Shown: positions 1 to 5,548 of the stretch, piece by piece
How the letters are laid out: every line of letters starts with the position of its first letter
Position numbering within the stretch: the stretch's first letter is position 1
Assembly (NCBI GenBank): GCA_029977305.1
Contig: JAPOLF010000127.1
Coordinates: 1-5,906 of the forward strand
Reading direction: 5' to 3'
Source: a bacterium
GTDB taxonomy: Bacteria; Chloroflexota; Chloroflexia; Thermomicrobiales; UBA6265
DNA length: 5,906 bases
The notes under the pieces: generated by a model
What the model was told of the DNA's origin: nothing
The model's input: the letters and a program-made list of their open reading frames with translations, nothing else
Database searches by the model: none
Program-made: the position numbers and the translations under genes

Positions 1-2363
1 TGTGCCTGCGGCGCGAGCTCGTACTTCGCGACGGCCGGATGATCGCTCAGAAACTCGCGCACGACGTTGCGCAGGGCACCGGTGCCCTTCCCGTGGATGA
101 TGCGGACGAACGGCATCCCGTTGCTCACCGCGTCGTCGAGATAGCGCTCGAGGAGCTCTCCGACGTCATTGGCGCGCAGCCCGCGCAGGTCGAGTTCGAT
201 GTCGACCGGTGCGGATGGGGGTGGCAGAATCACCGTGCGCTCCGCGGAGACCGCCTTCGCCCGCCCCAATCGCTCCAATGCCTCAAGCGGCTGGCGCACC
301 TTCAGCGACCCCATTCGGACGTCGGCCATGCCATCGGAGACGGCGGTGACCTCCCCTTCCTGTTGAAGCGCGGTGATGCGAACGCGATCCCCGGGGGTGA
401 TCGTCTGCTTCGGCATCTCGCGGCGGACGGTTCGGCGAGCGAGATCCCGACGGAAGGTGCGGACACGGTCAGCCGCGGCATCCACTTCCTGCTTCCGCCC
501 TTCGACATGCTCCCGGGTGACGGAGAGGGCGTCACGGTCGCGCTGCAGGCGCTTCAGGGTTTCGCGCACCTCGAGGAGTTCGGTCTCGGCTTCCGCCAAG
601 GCCTCGGCGCGGGCATCTCGGCGCTCTTCTTCTGCCGATCGCAACTCACGAGCCGCGATCAAGCGGAGCTGGCGAGCTTCGTCCTCGGTGGCACGAGCAC
701 GCGCAAGTGCCTCCTCGGCCTCGGTGCGGCGGGAGCGAATGTCTTCAAGCAGGGTGTCAGCGCGGATTTCGTCGGGATCGAGAAGGTTGGCCGCACGATC
801 GAGCACGCGGTCGGGCATACCGAGTCGCCTTGCGATGGCCAGAGCATTCGACCGCCCGGGCACGCCGACCATGAGTCGGTAGGTCGGAGCAAGCGAGGCA
901 ACATCGAATTCGACGCTGGCGTTCTCCACACCAGGGGTCGCGTAGGCGTACGCCTTGACCTCCGAGTAGTGGGTGGTGGCGATGGTGATCGGTCCACGCT
1001 CGAGCAGTTCGGCGATCAATGATCGCGCAAGGGCGGAGCCCTCCTGCGGATCGGTGCCGGCCCCCATCTCGTCGAGCAGCACGAGGCTGTCCGGCGTCAG
1101 ATGGTCGAGCATGGAAATCACATTCCTCATGTGTGCGGAGAAGGTGGAGAGGCTCTGGGCGATCGATTGCTCGTCGCCGATGTCGACAAAGACGGCTGGG
1201 AAGACGCTCAGCACCGAGGTGTCCTCCGCCGGGATGAACAGGCCGGTCTGCGCCATGAGCGCGAGCAATCCCACGGTCTTCAGCGCAACGGTCTTGCCGC
1301 CGGTGTTCGGTCCGGTGATGACGAGCACCCGGTAAGAGGCCCCGATCTCCAGCGAAATGGGCACGACCGTCGCCGGATCGAGCAGTGGGTGTCGGGCTTT
1401 CACGAGCGTGATGCGATGGGTGGCTGAACCGTGAGGATCACCCGCCCCGAGCGGTTCGTCGATGCCAATCATGCGGGGACGATGGGCACGCAACTCAAAG
1501 GCGAGCAGCGCTTTGGCCATTGCGAGATCGACCGCCGCGGCGGCCTCGACCGAGGCGTCGATCTGGGAAGCGCGGTCTCCGATGGCGGCGGACAGGCGAT
1601 CCAGGATGCGCTCGATCTCCCGCTCTTCATCTATCTGGCGTTCGCGCCATTTGTTGTTGAGCTCAACGACATCAAATGGCTCGATGAACAGCGTTTGGCC
1701 ACTGGCCGAGGTGTCGTGCACCACGCCGGGAACGACGCTTCGCATCTCTGCCTTCACCGGGACGACGTACCGGCCGTCGCGGGTGGTGACGATGGCGTCC
1801 TGGAGCGCAGATCCGTATCGGTTTCCGGTGACGAGCGTGTTGAGGCGCTCCATCAACCGGGCTTGCGCAACGCGGACATCGCGGCGGATGTCAGCGAGCG
1901 ACAGGCTGGCGGTGTCGAGGATGTCGCCGCGCGGTCCGATGGATCGATTGATGTCGGTCTCGATATCCGGGAGCTCAGCGAGGTGGTCGATGAATCGGAC
2001 CAGTTCAGGGAACCGGGTGTCGACCTCTGGCAGACGCAGGAAGGTGCGCCGCAGGACACGAGCCGAGGAGACCATGTCAAGGACCATCAACAAGTCAGCC
2101 GGCTGCAGCCGACCTCCCTTTGCGGCCTTGGCGGTGAGCGGGCGGACATCGCGGGCGCCGCCGATGGAGATCTCCGGGAAGTTGGTGAGGAGATCGACGG
2201 CCTCGGAGGTGACGTCGAGCAGGTACTTGACGGTGGCGGGATCTGCGCTAGGGCCAAGTTCCCGGGCATGCTCCACGGCCACCCCGAATCGGCAGTGCCG
2301 AGCTAGGCGCTCGAGGATCACGGGGTATTCAAGTTTTGCCAACACCGTGTCGTGCATGCCCAT
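1..2363 (-). CDS. mutS2: Endonuclease MutS2 (partial, C-terminal end cut by window edge)
   Basis: MutS-family ATPase with a C-terminal Smr domain. Known MutS2 proteins act on branched DNA to limit homologous recombination, and some act in rescue of collided ribosomes; which applies here cannot be read from sequence. The minus frame is open from 2363 to the edge, 787 codons, close to the family's full length, so roughly 10-15 residues are missing. Visible in order: N-terminal MutS core beginning LAKLEYPVILERLA; Walker A GPNTGGKT (351-358); ABC-type signature SLSTFSAHM (404-412); Walker B LVLLDE ending at E432; H-loop TTHYSEVKAYA; a charged, Ala/Glu/Arg-rich coiled stretch (about 500-650); a KOW-like segment from PGDRV (about 656-700); and Smr with LDLRG (724-728) and HGKGTG (757-762). 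All ATPase motifs and both Smr motifs are intact. ATG 2363 has GGTGA 8 nt upstream and is chosen. ATG 2357 gives the N-terminus that best matches Bacillus MutS2, and GTG 2375 is also in frame. Divergent from lexA. Confidence 0.96.
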   Translation of the reverse strand, partial: MGMHDTVLAKLEYPVILERLARHCRFGVAVEHARELGPSADPATVKYLLDVTSEAVDLLTNFPEISIGGARDVRPLTAKAAKGGRLQPADLLMVLDMVSSARVLRRTFLRLPEVDTRFPELVRFIDHLAELPDIETDINRSIGPRGDILDTASLSLADIRRDVRVAQARLMERLNTLVTGNRYGSALQDAIVTTRDGRYVVPVKAEMRSVVPGVVHDTSASGQTLFIEPFDVVELNNKWRERQIDEEREIERILDRLSAAIGDRASQIDASVEAAAAVDLAMAKALLAFELRAHRPRMIGIDEPLGAGDPHGSATHRITLVKARHPLLDPATVVPISLEIGASYRVLVITGPNTGGKTVALKTVGLLALMAQTGLFIPAEDTSVLSVFPAVFVDIGDEQSIAQSLSTFSAHMRNVISMLDHLTPDSLVLLDEMGAGTDPQEGSALARSLIAELLERGPITIATTHYSEVKAYAYATPGVENASVEFDVASLAPTYRLMVGVPGRSNALAIARRLGMPDRVLDRAANLLDPDEIRADTLLEDIRSRRTEAEEALARARATEDEARQLRLIAARELRSAEEERRDARAEALAEAETELLEVRETLKRLQRDRDALSVTREHVEGRKQEVDAAADRVRTFRRDLARRTVRREMPKQTITPGDRVRITALQQEGEVTAVSDGMADVRMGSLKVRQPLEALERLGRAKAVSAERTVILPPPSAPVDIELDLRGLRANDVGELLERYLDDAVSNGMPFVRIIHGKGTGALRNVVREFLSDHPAVAKYELAPQA

Positions 2364-2419
2364 GGGCTGGTTCACCGCATCCTGTTTGAACGCGCGACGT
2401 CCGTGGATCGCGCCGGGGA

Positions 2420-2447
2420 AGTGTAGTCCGCCCAGGTGCGTGGCCAA
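2420..2447 (-). promoter_or_regulatory. Candidate mutS2 promoter
   Basis: Read on the minus strand, TTGGCC (2447-2442) and TACACT (2425-2420) are separated by 16 bases. Each matches 4 of 6 bases of the sigma-70 consensus. The leader to the mutS2 ATG would be about 50 nt. The match is weak and rests on position plus the TACACT hexamer, which recurs in the dnaJ promoter of this window. Confidence 0.33.
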
Positions 2448-2502
2448 TGGTTGGCGGCAACCTCGGCTGTGGTGTCTACCGTGGTCGGCGGACGGTGACC
2501 GT

Positions 2503-2531
2503 TTGACACGAACACCCGTTCGCTTTAGAAT
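2503..2531 (+). promoter_or_regulatory. lexA sigma-70 promoter
   Basis: A perfect -35, TTGACA (2503-2508), is followed after 17 bases by TAGAAT (2526-2531), a 5 of 6 match to the -10. This is the best promoter in the window. Transcription would start near 2538, giving a leader of about 70 nt before the lexA ATG. The spacer contains a perfect LexA box, so repression by blocking polymerase is expected. Confidence 0.88.
2509..2522. promoter_or_regulatory. LexA operator (SOS box 1)
   Basis: CGAAC-ACCC-GTTCG is a perfect 5-bp inverted repeat matching the GAAC-N4-GTTC operator known from Bacillus, actinobacteria and green non-sulfur bacteria. It lies wholly between the -35 and -10 of the lexA promoter, so bound LexA should occlude polymerase and autoregulate the gene. 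Sequence and position agree. Confidence 0.9.
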
Positions 2532-2540
2532 ACGTGTTCG
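2527..2540. promoter_or_regulatory. Second, degenerate LexA operator (SOS box 2)
   Basis: AGAAT-ACGT-GTTCG keeps 8 of the 10 fixed positions of the CGAAC-N4-GTTCG box; the right half is perfect and the left half has two changes. Its centre is 18 bp from that of box 1. It overlaps the -10 hexamer and predicted start site, and the left-half changes are partly imposed by the TAGAAT hexamer it shares. Likely a weaker site, possibly bound cooperatively. Confidence 0.5.
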
Positions 2541-2610
2541 GTCGGGGGAACAGATCCCGGCACCACGCGCGGGGAGGTCGCGCGGGGCGACAGAGCACCG
2601 TGAGGAAGCC

Positions 2611-3249
2611 ATGAAGGAGCTCTCGAAGCGCCAGCAAGACATCCTGGAGTACATCAGGGCGTTCCTGGAAGCGAATGACTACCCGCCATCGATCCGTGAC
2701 ATTCAGGCACAGGTCGGGGTGTCGTCGACGAGCGTCGTCGATTACAACCTGCGGGCGCTGGAACAGCGGAACTTGATCCGCCGAACGAGCGGCATCTCGC
2801 GTGGGATCGAGCTGGTGGATCGGGGGAGCAGCCGGAAGAAGACGGTCACGATCCCGGTGATCGGGCAGATTGCGGCAGGTCTTCCCATCCCCGTGCCGAC
2901 CGACCTCGATTTCGCGGATCACGATGAGCAGGTGGAGCTCGGGGTCGACATGCTGCCAGATGGCGGCAAGGACCTGTTTGCGCTGCGGGTCAAGGGGCTT
3001 TCAATGATCGACGCCCTGATCAACGATGGGGACGTGGTGGTGCTGCGCAGGCAAGAGACCTGCGAGAACGGCGAGACTGTCGCGGTCTGGCTGCGCAACG
3101 AGCAGGAAACCACGCTCAAGAAGTTCTATTTGGAAGGCGGCACCGTGCGTCTGCAGCCCGCCAACGCCACCATGGCGCCGATCTACACGGCCGCCAGCAA
3201 TGTGGAGGTGCAAGGGCGGTTGGTGACGGTGCTGCGGTCGGCGTTCTAA
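2611..3249 (+). CDS. lexA: SOS response repressor LexA
   Basis: Dimeric transcriptional repressor and self-cleaving serine protease. It represses DNA-damage genes until RecA filaments on single-stranded DNA trigger its autoproteolysis. The 212-residue length is typical. The N-terminal winged helix-turn-helix covers about residues 1-68, opening LSKRQQDILEYI, with the recognition region VSSTSVVDYNLRAL (37-50). The C-terminal S24 peptidase domain shows the scissile Ala89-Gly90 in IAAGLP, catalytic Ser131 in KGLSMID, and Lys170 in TTLKKF as the general base. All are in normal order, so a cleavable repressor is expected. The frame is open far upstream over the mutS2 antisense. ATG 2611 is chosen because it gives the family N-terminus and follows GAGGAA by 4 nt. 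The gene is monocistronic by context: own promoter, two predicted LexA boxes, hairpin behind it. The DYNL recognition region favours a Chloroflexota-type LexA. Confidence 0.97.
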   Translation: MKELSKRQQDILEYIRAFLEANDYPPSIRDIQAQVGVSSTSVVDYNLRALEQRNLIRRTSGISRGIELVDRGSSRKKTVTIPVIGQIAAGLPIPVPTDLDFADHDEQVELGVDMLPDGGKDLFALRVKGLSMIDALINDGDVVVLRRQETCENGETVAVWLRNEQETTLKKFYLEGGTVRLQPANATMAPIYTAASNVEVQGRLVTVLRSAF

Positions 3250-3294
3250 CTGACCGACGCCACAAGCCTGAATGATCCGATCACGACTCCAATT

Positions 3295-3322
3295 CAACGG
3301 GTCCGCTTCGGCGGGCCCGTTG
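3295..3322 (+). terminator. lexA terminator-like hairpin with UUCG tetraloop
   Basis: A 12-bp stem, complete apart from one G-U pair, closes on a TTCG loop (3307-3310) and lies 45 nt after the lexA stop. It is very stable, but no T-run follows (CTATACTC), so it is not a classical intrinsic terminator. It may stop RNA polymerase without a U-tract, as described in some GC-rich bacteria, or protect the 3' end of the lexA mRNA. Confidence 0.6.
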
Positions 3323-3329
3323 CTATACT
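3321..3329 (+). promoter_or_regulatory. Extended -10 promoter for the DUF4126 gene
   Basis: TGC-TATACT is an extended -10 element: TG (3321-3322), one base, then the hexamer TATACT at 3324-3329, which matches 5 of 6 bases. No convincing -35 is present at the proper distance, where the hairpin stem lies; extended -10 promoters can work without one. Transcription would start near 3336, about 48 nt ahead of the ATG. The TG is also the end of the preceding hairpin stem. Confidence 0.55.
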
Positions 3330-3383
3330 CGGGCGGTCGGCCATTGGCGGCCGCGAGGATGCGCGAGGGTCGGAGACCCGCCC

Positions 3384-3962
3384 ATGGAACAGGCACTGCT
3401 CATGGGGTTGGGGTTAGCCGGTCCGGCCGGGCTGAACGCCTACATTCCCCTGCTCACGCTAGCGCTGGCCGATCGGATCACCGACAGAATCACGCTGTCG
3501 GGGCCGTTCGCGTCGCTTTCGTCCACCCCGGTGATCTTGCTGCTGGTGATCCTGCTCACCATCGAGATCGTGGTGGACAAGGTGCCGGGTGCGGACCATG
3601 TCAACGACCTGATCCAGACGTTCATCCGACCGGCGGCGGGTGCGATCCTGATGGTCGCGACGACCACCAGCTTCGTTGATCTCAGCCCCGTATTGATGGC
3701 GATCGTAGGGATTCTTGCTGCTGGCACGGTGCATGCAGCGAAGGCCACTAGTCGACCTGCCGTGACGGTCGGCACGGGAGGGGTGTTCAATCCGCTGGTC
3801 AGCATGGGTGAAGACATGCTGGCGACAGTGATGTCGGTGACCGCGATTTTCCTGCCGTTCTTGGCGGTGATCTTCTTGATCATCCTGGTGGCGGTCGCGG
3901 TGTGGATGTTTCGGAAGGCGAAATCGGCCATTCGGAAGACAACCTCCCGCCCGCCTCTCTAG
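3384..3962 (+). CDS. DUF4126 family integral membrane protein
   Basis: A 192-residue membrane protein of unknown function that I place in the DUF4126 family by its conserved pattern. The motifs are PAGLNAYIPLL (14-24), E61 followed by DKVP (65-68) and DH (71-72), IRPAAGA (81-87), HAAKA (117-121), SRPA, TGG and NP (131-137), and an acidic ED pair (143-144). Hydrophobic stretches at about 1-29, 48-64, 83-115 and 145-176 suggest four or five membrane segments. The tail is basic (RKAKSAIRK), consistent with a cytoplasmic C-terminus under the positive-inside rule. Conserved polar residues next to membrane segments (E61, D65, D71, H117, K120) hint at transport or catalysis, but no reaction is known to me. 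ATG 3384 has GGAG 8 nt upstream. It appears to be its own transcription unit; no terminator was seen between it and dnaJ, so some read-through is possible. Confidence 0.85.
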   Translation: MEQALLMGLGLAGPAGLNAYIPLLTLALADRITDRITLSGPFASLSSTPVILLLVILLTIEIVVDKVPGADHVNDLIQTFIRPAAGAILMVATTTSFVDLSPVLMAIVGILAAGTVHAAKATSRPAVTVGTGGVFNPLVSMGEDMLATVMSVTAIFLPFLAVIFLIILVAVAVWMFRKAKSAIRKTTSRPPL

Positions 3963-3983
3963 AACACGCTGCGTGGCACCAAC

Positions 3984-4004
3984 CTTGATTCGGATCGACT
4001 AAAC
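3984..4004. promoter_or_regulatory. HAIR-like HspR operator upstream of dnaJ
   Basis: CTTGATT (3984-3990), exactly 7 bases, then ACTAAAC (3998-4004). The HspR-associated inverted repeat HAIR is CTTGAGT-N7-ACTCAAG, so 11 of 14 fixed positions match with exact spacing. The left half contains the -35 of the dnaJ promoter, a natural place for repression, and an HspR-like gene is the second gene of the unit. The right half is the weaker one. Confidence 0.6.
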
Positions 4005-4013
4005 CCTTACACT
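3985..4013 (+). promoter_or_regulatory. dnaJ-hspR promoter
   Basis: TTGATT (3985-3990) and TACACT (4008-4013) are separated by exactly 17 bases; each matches 4 of 6 consensus positions. Transcription would begin near 4020, giving a short leader of about 22 nt containing the GGGAGG ribosome binding site. The promoter is overlapped by the HAIR-like repeat, so heat-inducible control through release of HspR is inferred. Confidence 0.65.
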
Positions 4014-4042
4014 TACTCCCTGAGTTTGATGGGAGGGTGAGC

Positions 4043-5134
4043 ATGGCAACCGTAGCCTTCAAGGACTACTACAACACCCTCGGCGTGAGTCGCGACGCGG
4101 ACGAGAAGGCCATCCGCACGGCCTATCGGAAGTTGGCGAGGGAGCATCATCCGGATCTGAATCCGGGCGACAGTTCCGCCGAGGAGCGGTTCAAGGAGAT
4201 CAACGAGGCGTACGAGGTGCTCTCGGACGCAGACAAGCGGAAGTTGTACAACCGCTTCGGCGAAGACTGGCAGCGGTACAAAGAGGCGGGATACACCGGC
4301 GACGAGCCGGTGGAGCAACCCGGCCAGCGCGGCGGTGGTGGTCGCTTCGATCCGAACGACTTCGGCGCGTGGTATCGGGGACAGCAATCCGGCGGCGACC
4401 AGTCATGGTCGTTTTCCGGGGACATGGGCGAGGACGGCGAGTTCTCGGATTTCTTCCAGACAATGTTTGGTTCGCGCGGGCGCGGATCCGGGCGGGCGCA
4501 AACACGGGCTCCCCGACCGCAGCGCGGGCAGGACCTGGAAGCCGGCGTGACGGTCTCGTTTGACGAGGCATTCAAGGGCACCAAGCGGCAACTCCATCTG
4601 CAAGCACCCGAGCGGTGCGTGGTGTGTGACGGCACGGGCTTCGTGCGCGACGCGATATGTGCCACGTGCCAAGGTGCCGGCTACACCGACAAGGGCAAGA
4701 CCCTCGAGGTGTCGATCCCGGCAGGGGTCACCACCGGATCGAAAGTCCGGATGGCTGGTCAGGGCGGGGCAGGTGCCTACGGCGGCCCGAATGGTGACGT
4801 CTACCTGCTGGTGACGGTGAACCCTGACCCGCGCTTCGAGCGCGACGGGGACGATCTGCGCACCACGATCTCGGTGCCGATGACGACCGCCATCCTCGGC
4901 GGGGAGAGCGTCGTGCCGACCCCGACTGGGCAGGTGGCGTTGACCATCCAGGCGGACACACAACCGGGGAAGGTGATCCGCCTCCGCGGGCAAGGAATGC
5001 CCAAGTTGAAGGCCAAGGGGCAGCGTGGCGATCTCCTCGCGACGGTCGAGGTGACTCTGCCGACAAATCTCTCCGCACGTGAGCGGGAGTTGCTGACCGA
5101 GTTGCGAACCATCCGGGAAGGGGGTGCGGCATGA
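4043..5134 (+). CDS. dnaJ: DnaJ-family co-chaperone with a half-size zinc finger
   Basis: Hsp40 co-chaperone that should stimulate the DnaK ATPase through its J domain and deliver unfolded substrates; cytoplasmic. Of 363 residues, the J domain covers about 6-72 with HPD at 36-38 and the helix IV motif DADKRKLYNRFG. A Gly-rich linker with the FSDFFQTMFG box follows (about 73-160). The C-terminal substrate-binding domains run from about 166 to 340, with GVTTGSKVRMAGQGG and the GDVYLLVTV strand. The zinc region is reduced to two motifs, CVVCDGTG (from C192) and CATCQGAG (from C206), against four in classical DnaJ, so one zinc site at most. It is thus intermediate between DnaJ (type A) and CbpA-like (type B) proteins. 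ATG 4043 has GGGAGG 6 nt upstream; GTG 4037 is in frame but would overlap that site. It overlaps the hspR-like gene by ATGA, which suggests translational coupling. No dnaK or grpE is in view, so this may be an extra dnaJ copy. Confidence 0.92.
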   Translation: MATVAFKDYYNTLGVSRDADEKAIRTAYRKLAREHHPDLNPGDSSAEERFKEINEAYEVLSDADKRKLYNRFGEDWQRYKEAGYTGDEPVEQPGQRGGGGRFDPNDFGAWYRGQQSGGDQSWSFSGDMGEDGEFSDFFQTMFGSRGRGSGRAQTRAPRPQRGQDLEAGVTVSFDEAFKGTKRQLHLQAPERCVVCDGTGFVRDAICATCQGAGYTDKGKTLEVSIPAGVTTGSKVRMAGQGGAGAYGGPNGDVYLLVTVNPDPRFERDGDDLRTTISVPMTTAILGGESVVPTPTGQVALTIQADTQPGKVIRLRGQGMPKLKAKGQRGDLLATVEVTLPTNLSARERELLTELRTIREGGAA

Positions 5135-5463
5135 CACCAGCCAAGCGTGTGCAGGCGCACTTCGCGCAGTTCTCGGTTGAACCGGAGCTTGATGATGCCC
5201 CACGTTACTCGGTCGCCGTCGTGGCGGAGATGAGCGGTGTCCAGATCCGCACCCTCCGTGTGTGGGAGCGCTACGGGATCATCGAGGCGCGTGCTGCCCA
5301 GTACTCCGAGGTGGACATCGATCGGGCGCGGCGGGCGCAGCGGCTGATCAGCGATCTTGTTGTGAATGTCGCCGGTGCGGCGGCGGTGCTTCAGCTCCGT
5401 GCGCAACTGGTGGAGTTGCAGCGGGAGATGGATCGGCTGCGGCGGTCACTCCCCGAGGGCTAG
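5131..5463 (+). CDS. hspR: HspR-like MerR-family regulator with a reduced wing
   Basis: A 110-residue protein best read as HspR, the repressor of heat-shock genes that binds HAIR and in Streptomyces needs DnaK as co-repressor. The helix-turn-helix is at about 27-50 (YSVAVVAEMSGVQIRTLRVW, then ERYGII). The HspR-like segment LVVNVAGAAAVLQL (76-89) runs into a C-terminal coiled coil (about 84-106). Between GII and YSEVDI there are only five residues (EARAA, then Q), whereas MerR and HspR proteins normally have a longer wing with GG and a basic RRY or RLY. The deletion is in frame. It follows dnaJ with a 4-base ATGA overlap and has a purine-rich stretch before the start. Another reading is a CbpM-like protein, a MerR-fold partner encoded beside cbpA that binds the J domain instead of DNA. 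The HAIR-like site upstream favours HspR. The gene symbol is tentative. Confidence 0.8.
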   Translation: MTPAKRVQAHFAQFSVEPELDDAPRYSVAVVAEMSGVQIRTLRVWERYGIIEARAAQYSEVDIDRARRAQRLISDLVVNVAGAAAVLQLRAQLVELQREMDRLRRSLPEG

Positions 5464-5465
5464 GC

Positions 5466-5471
5466 TAGACT
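5466..5471 (+). promoter_or_regulatory. Candidate purA promoter (-10 element)
   Basis: TAGACT (5466-5471), preceded by GGC, lies three bases after the hspR stop codon. It resembles the TATACT and TACACT hexamers of the other promoters here. No clear -35 lies 16-18 bases upstream, inside the end of hspR. A start near 5478 would give a leader of about 70 nt. purA could also be co-transcribed with dnaJ-hspR, since no U-tract terminator separates them. Confidence 0.42.
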
Positions 5472-5478
5472 TGTCCGG

Positions 5479-5523
5479 GCCGCTTCTGGCGGCGAACACC
5501 ATCCCGCCCGGCAATGCGCCGGG
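5479..5523 (+). other. Two potential hairpins in the purA leader
   Basis: GCCGC-TTCTG-GCGGC (5479-5493) and CCCGGC-AATGC-GCCGGG (5507-5523) are perfect short inverted repeats inside the predicted purA leader, ending 14 nt before the AGGAG ribosome binding site. No T-run follows either, so they are not classical terminators. They may affect mRNA stability or attenuation, or be chance in GC-rich DNA. I recognise no riboswitch class. Confidence 0.3.
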
Positions 5524-5548
5524 GTGTCCCGAGTCGCAGGAGTGATCA

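Noticed and set aside
39..1022. Long plus-strand open frame (327 codons) in the first kilobase
   Set aside because: It is antisense to mutS2, whose minus frame shows intact ATPase and Smr motifs. The plus-strand product shows no recognisable domain; the open frame is a by-product of high GC.
1431..2306. Plus-strand open frame of 291 codons
   Set aside because: Antisense to the N-terminal half of mutS2, with no recognisable domain and no clear ribosome binding site.
2535..2552. Inverted repeat TGTTC-N8-GAACA in the lexA leader as a third LexA box
   Set aside because: The half-sites are in the opposite order (GTTC then GAAC) and the spacing is wrong for LexA. Its left half is already part of box 2.
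1462..2610. Upstream in-frame extension of lexA into a 595-residue protein
   Set aside because: The extension is the antisense of mutS2 and crosses the lexA promoter and SOS boxes. The LexA family N-terminus begins exactly at ATG 2611 after GAGGAA.
3965..3975. CACGC-T-GCGTG palindrome after the DUF4126 stop as a terminator
   Set aside because: The hairpin would be only about 4 bp with no T-run, too weak to call a terminator.
4015..4025. ACTC-CCT-GAGT palindrome before dnaJ as a second HAIR site
   Set aside because: The half-sites are shorter than those of HAIR, in reverse order, and separated by only three bases.
4037..4042. GTG start for dnaJ two codons upstream
   Set aside because: It overlaps the GGGAGGG ribosome binding site, while ATG 4043 has proper spacing.
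4403..5203. Minus-strand open frame of 266 codons under dnaJ
   Set aside because: Shadow of the dnaJ coding frame, which has clear J-domain and C-terminal domain motifs; no domain is recognisable in the shadow.
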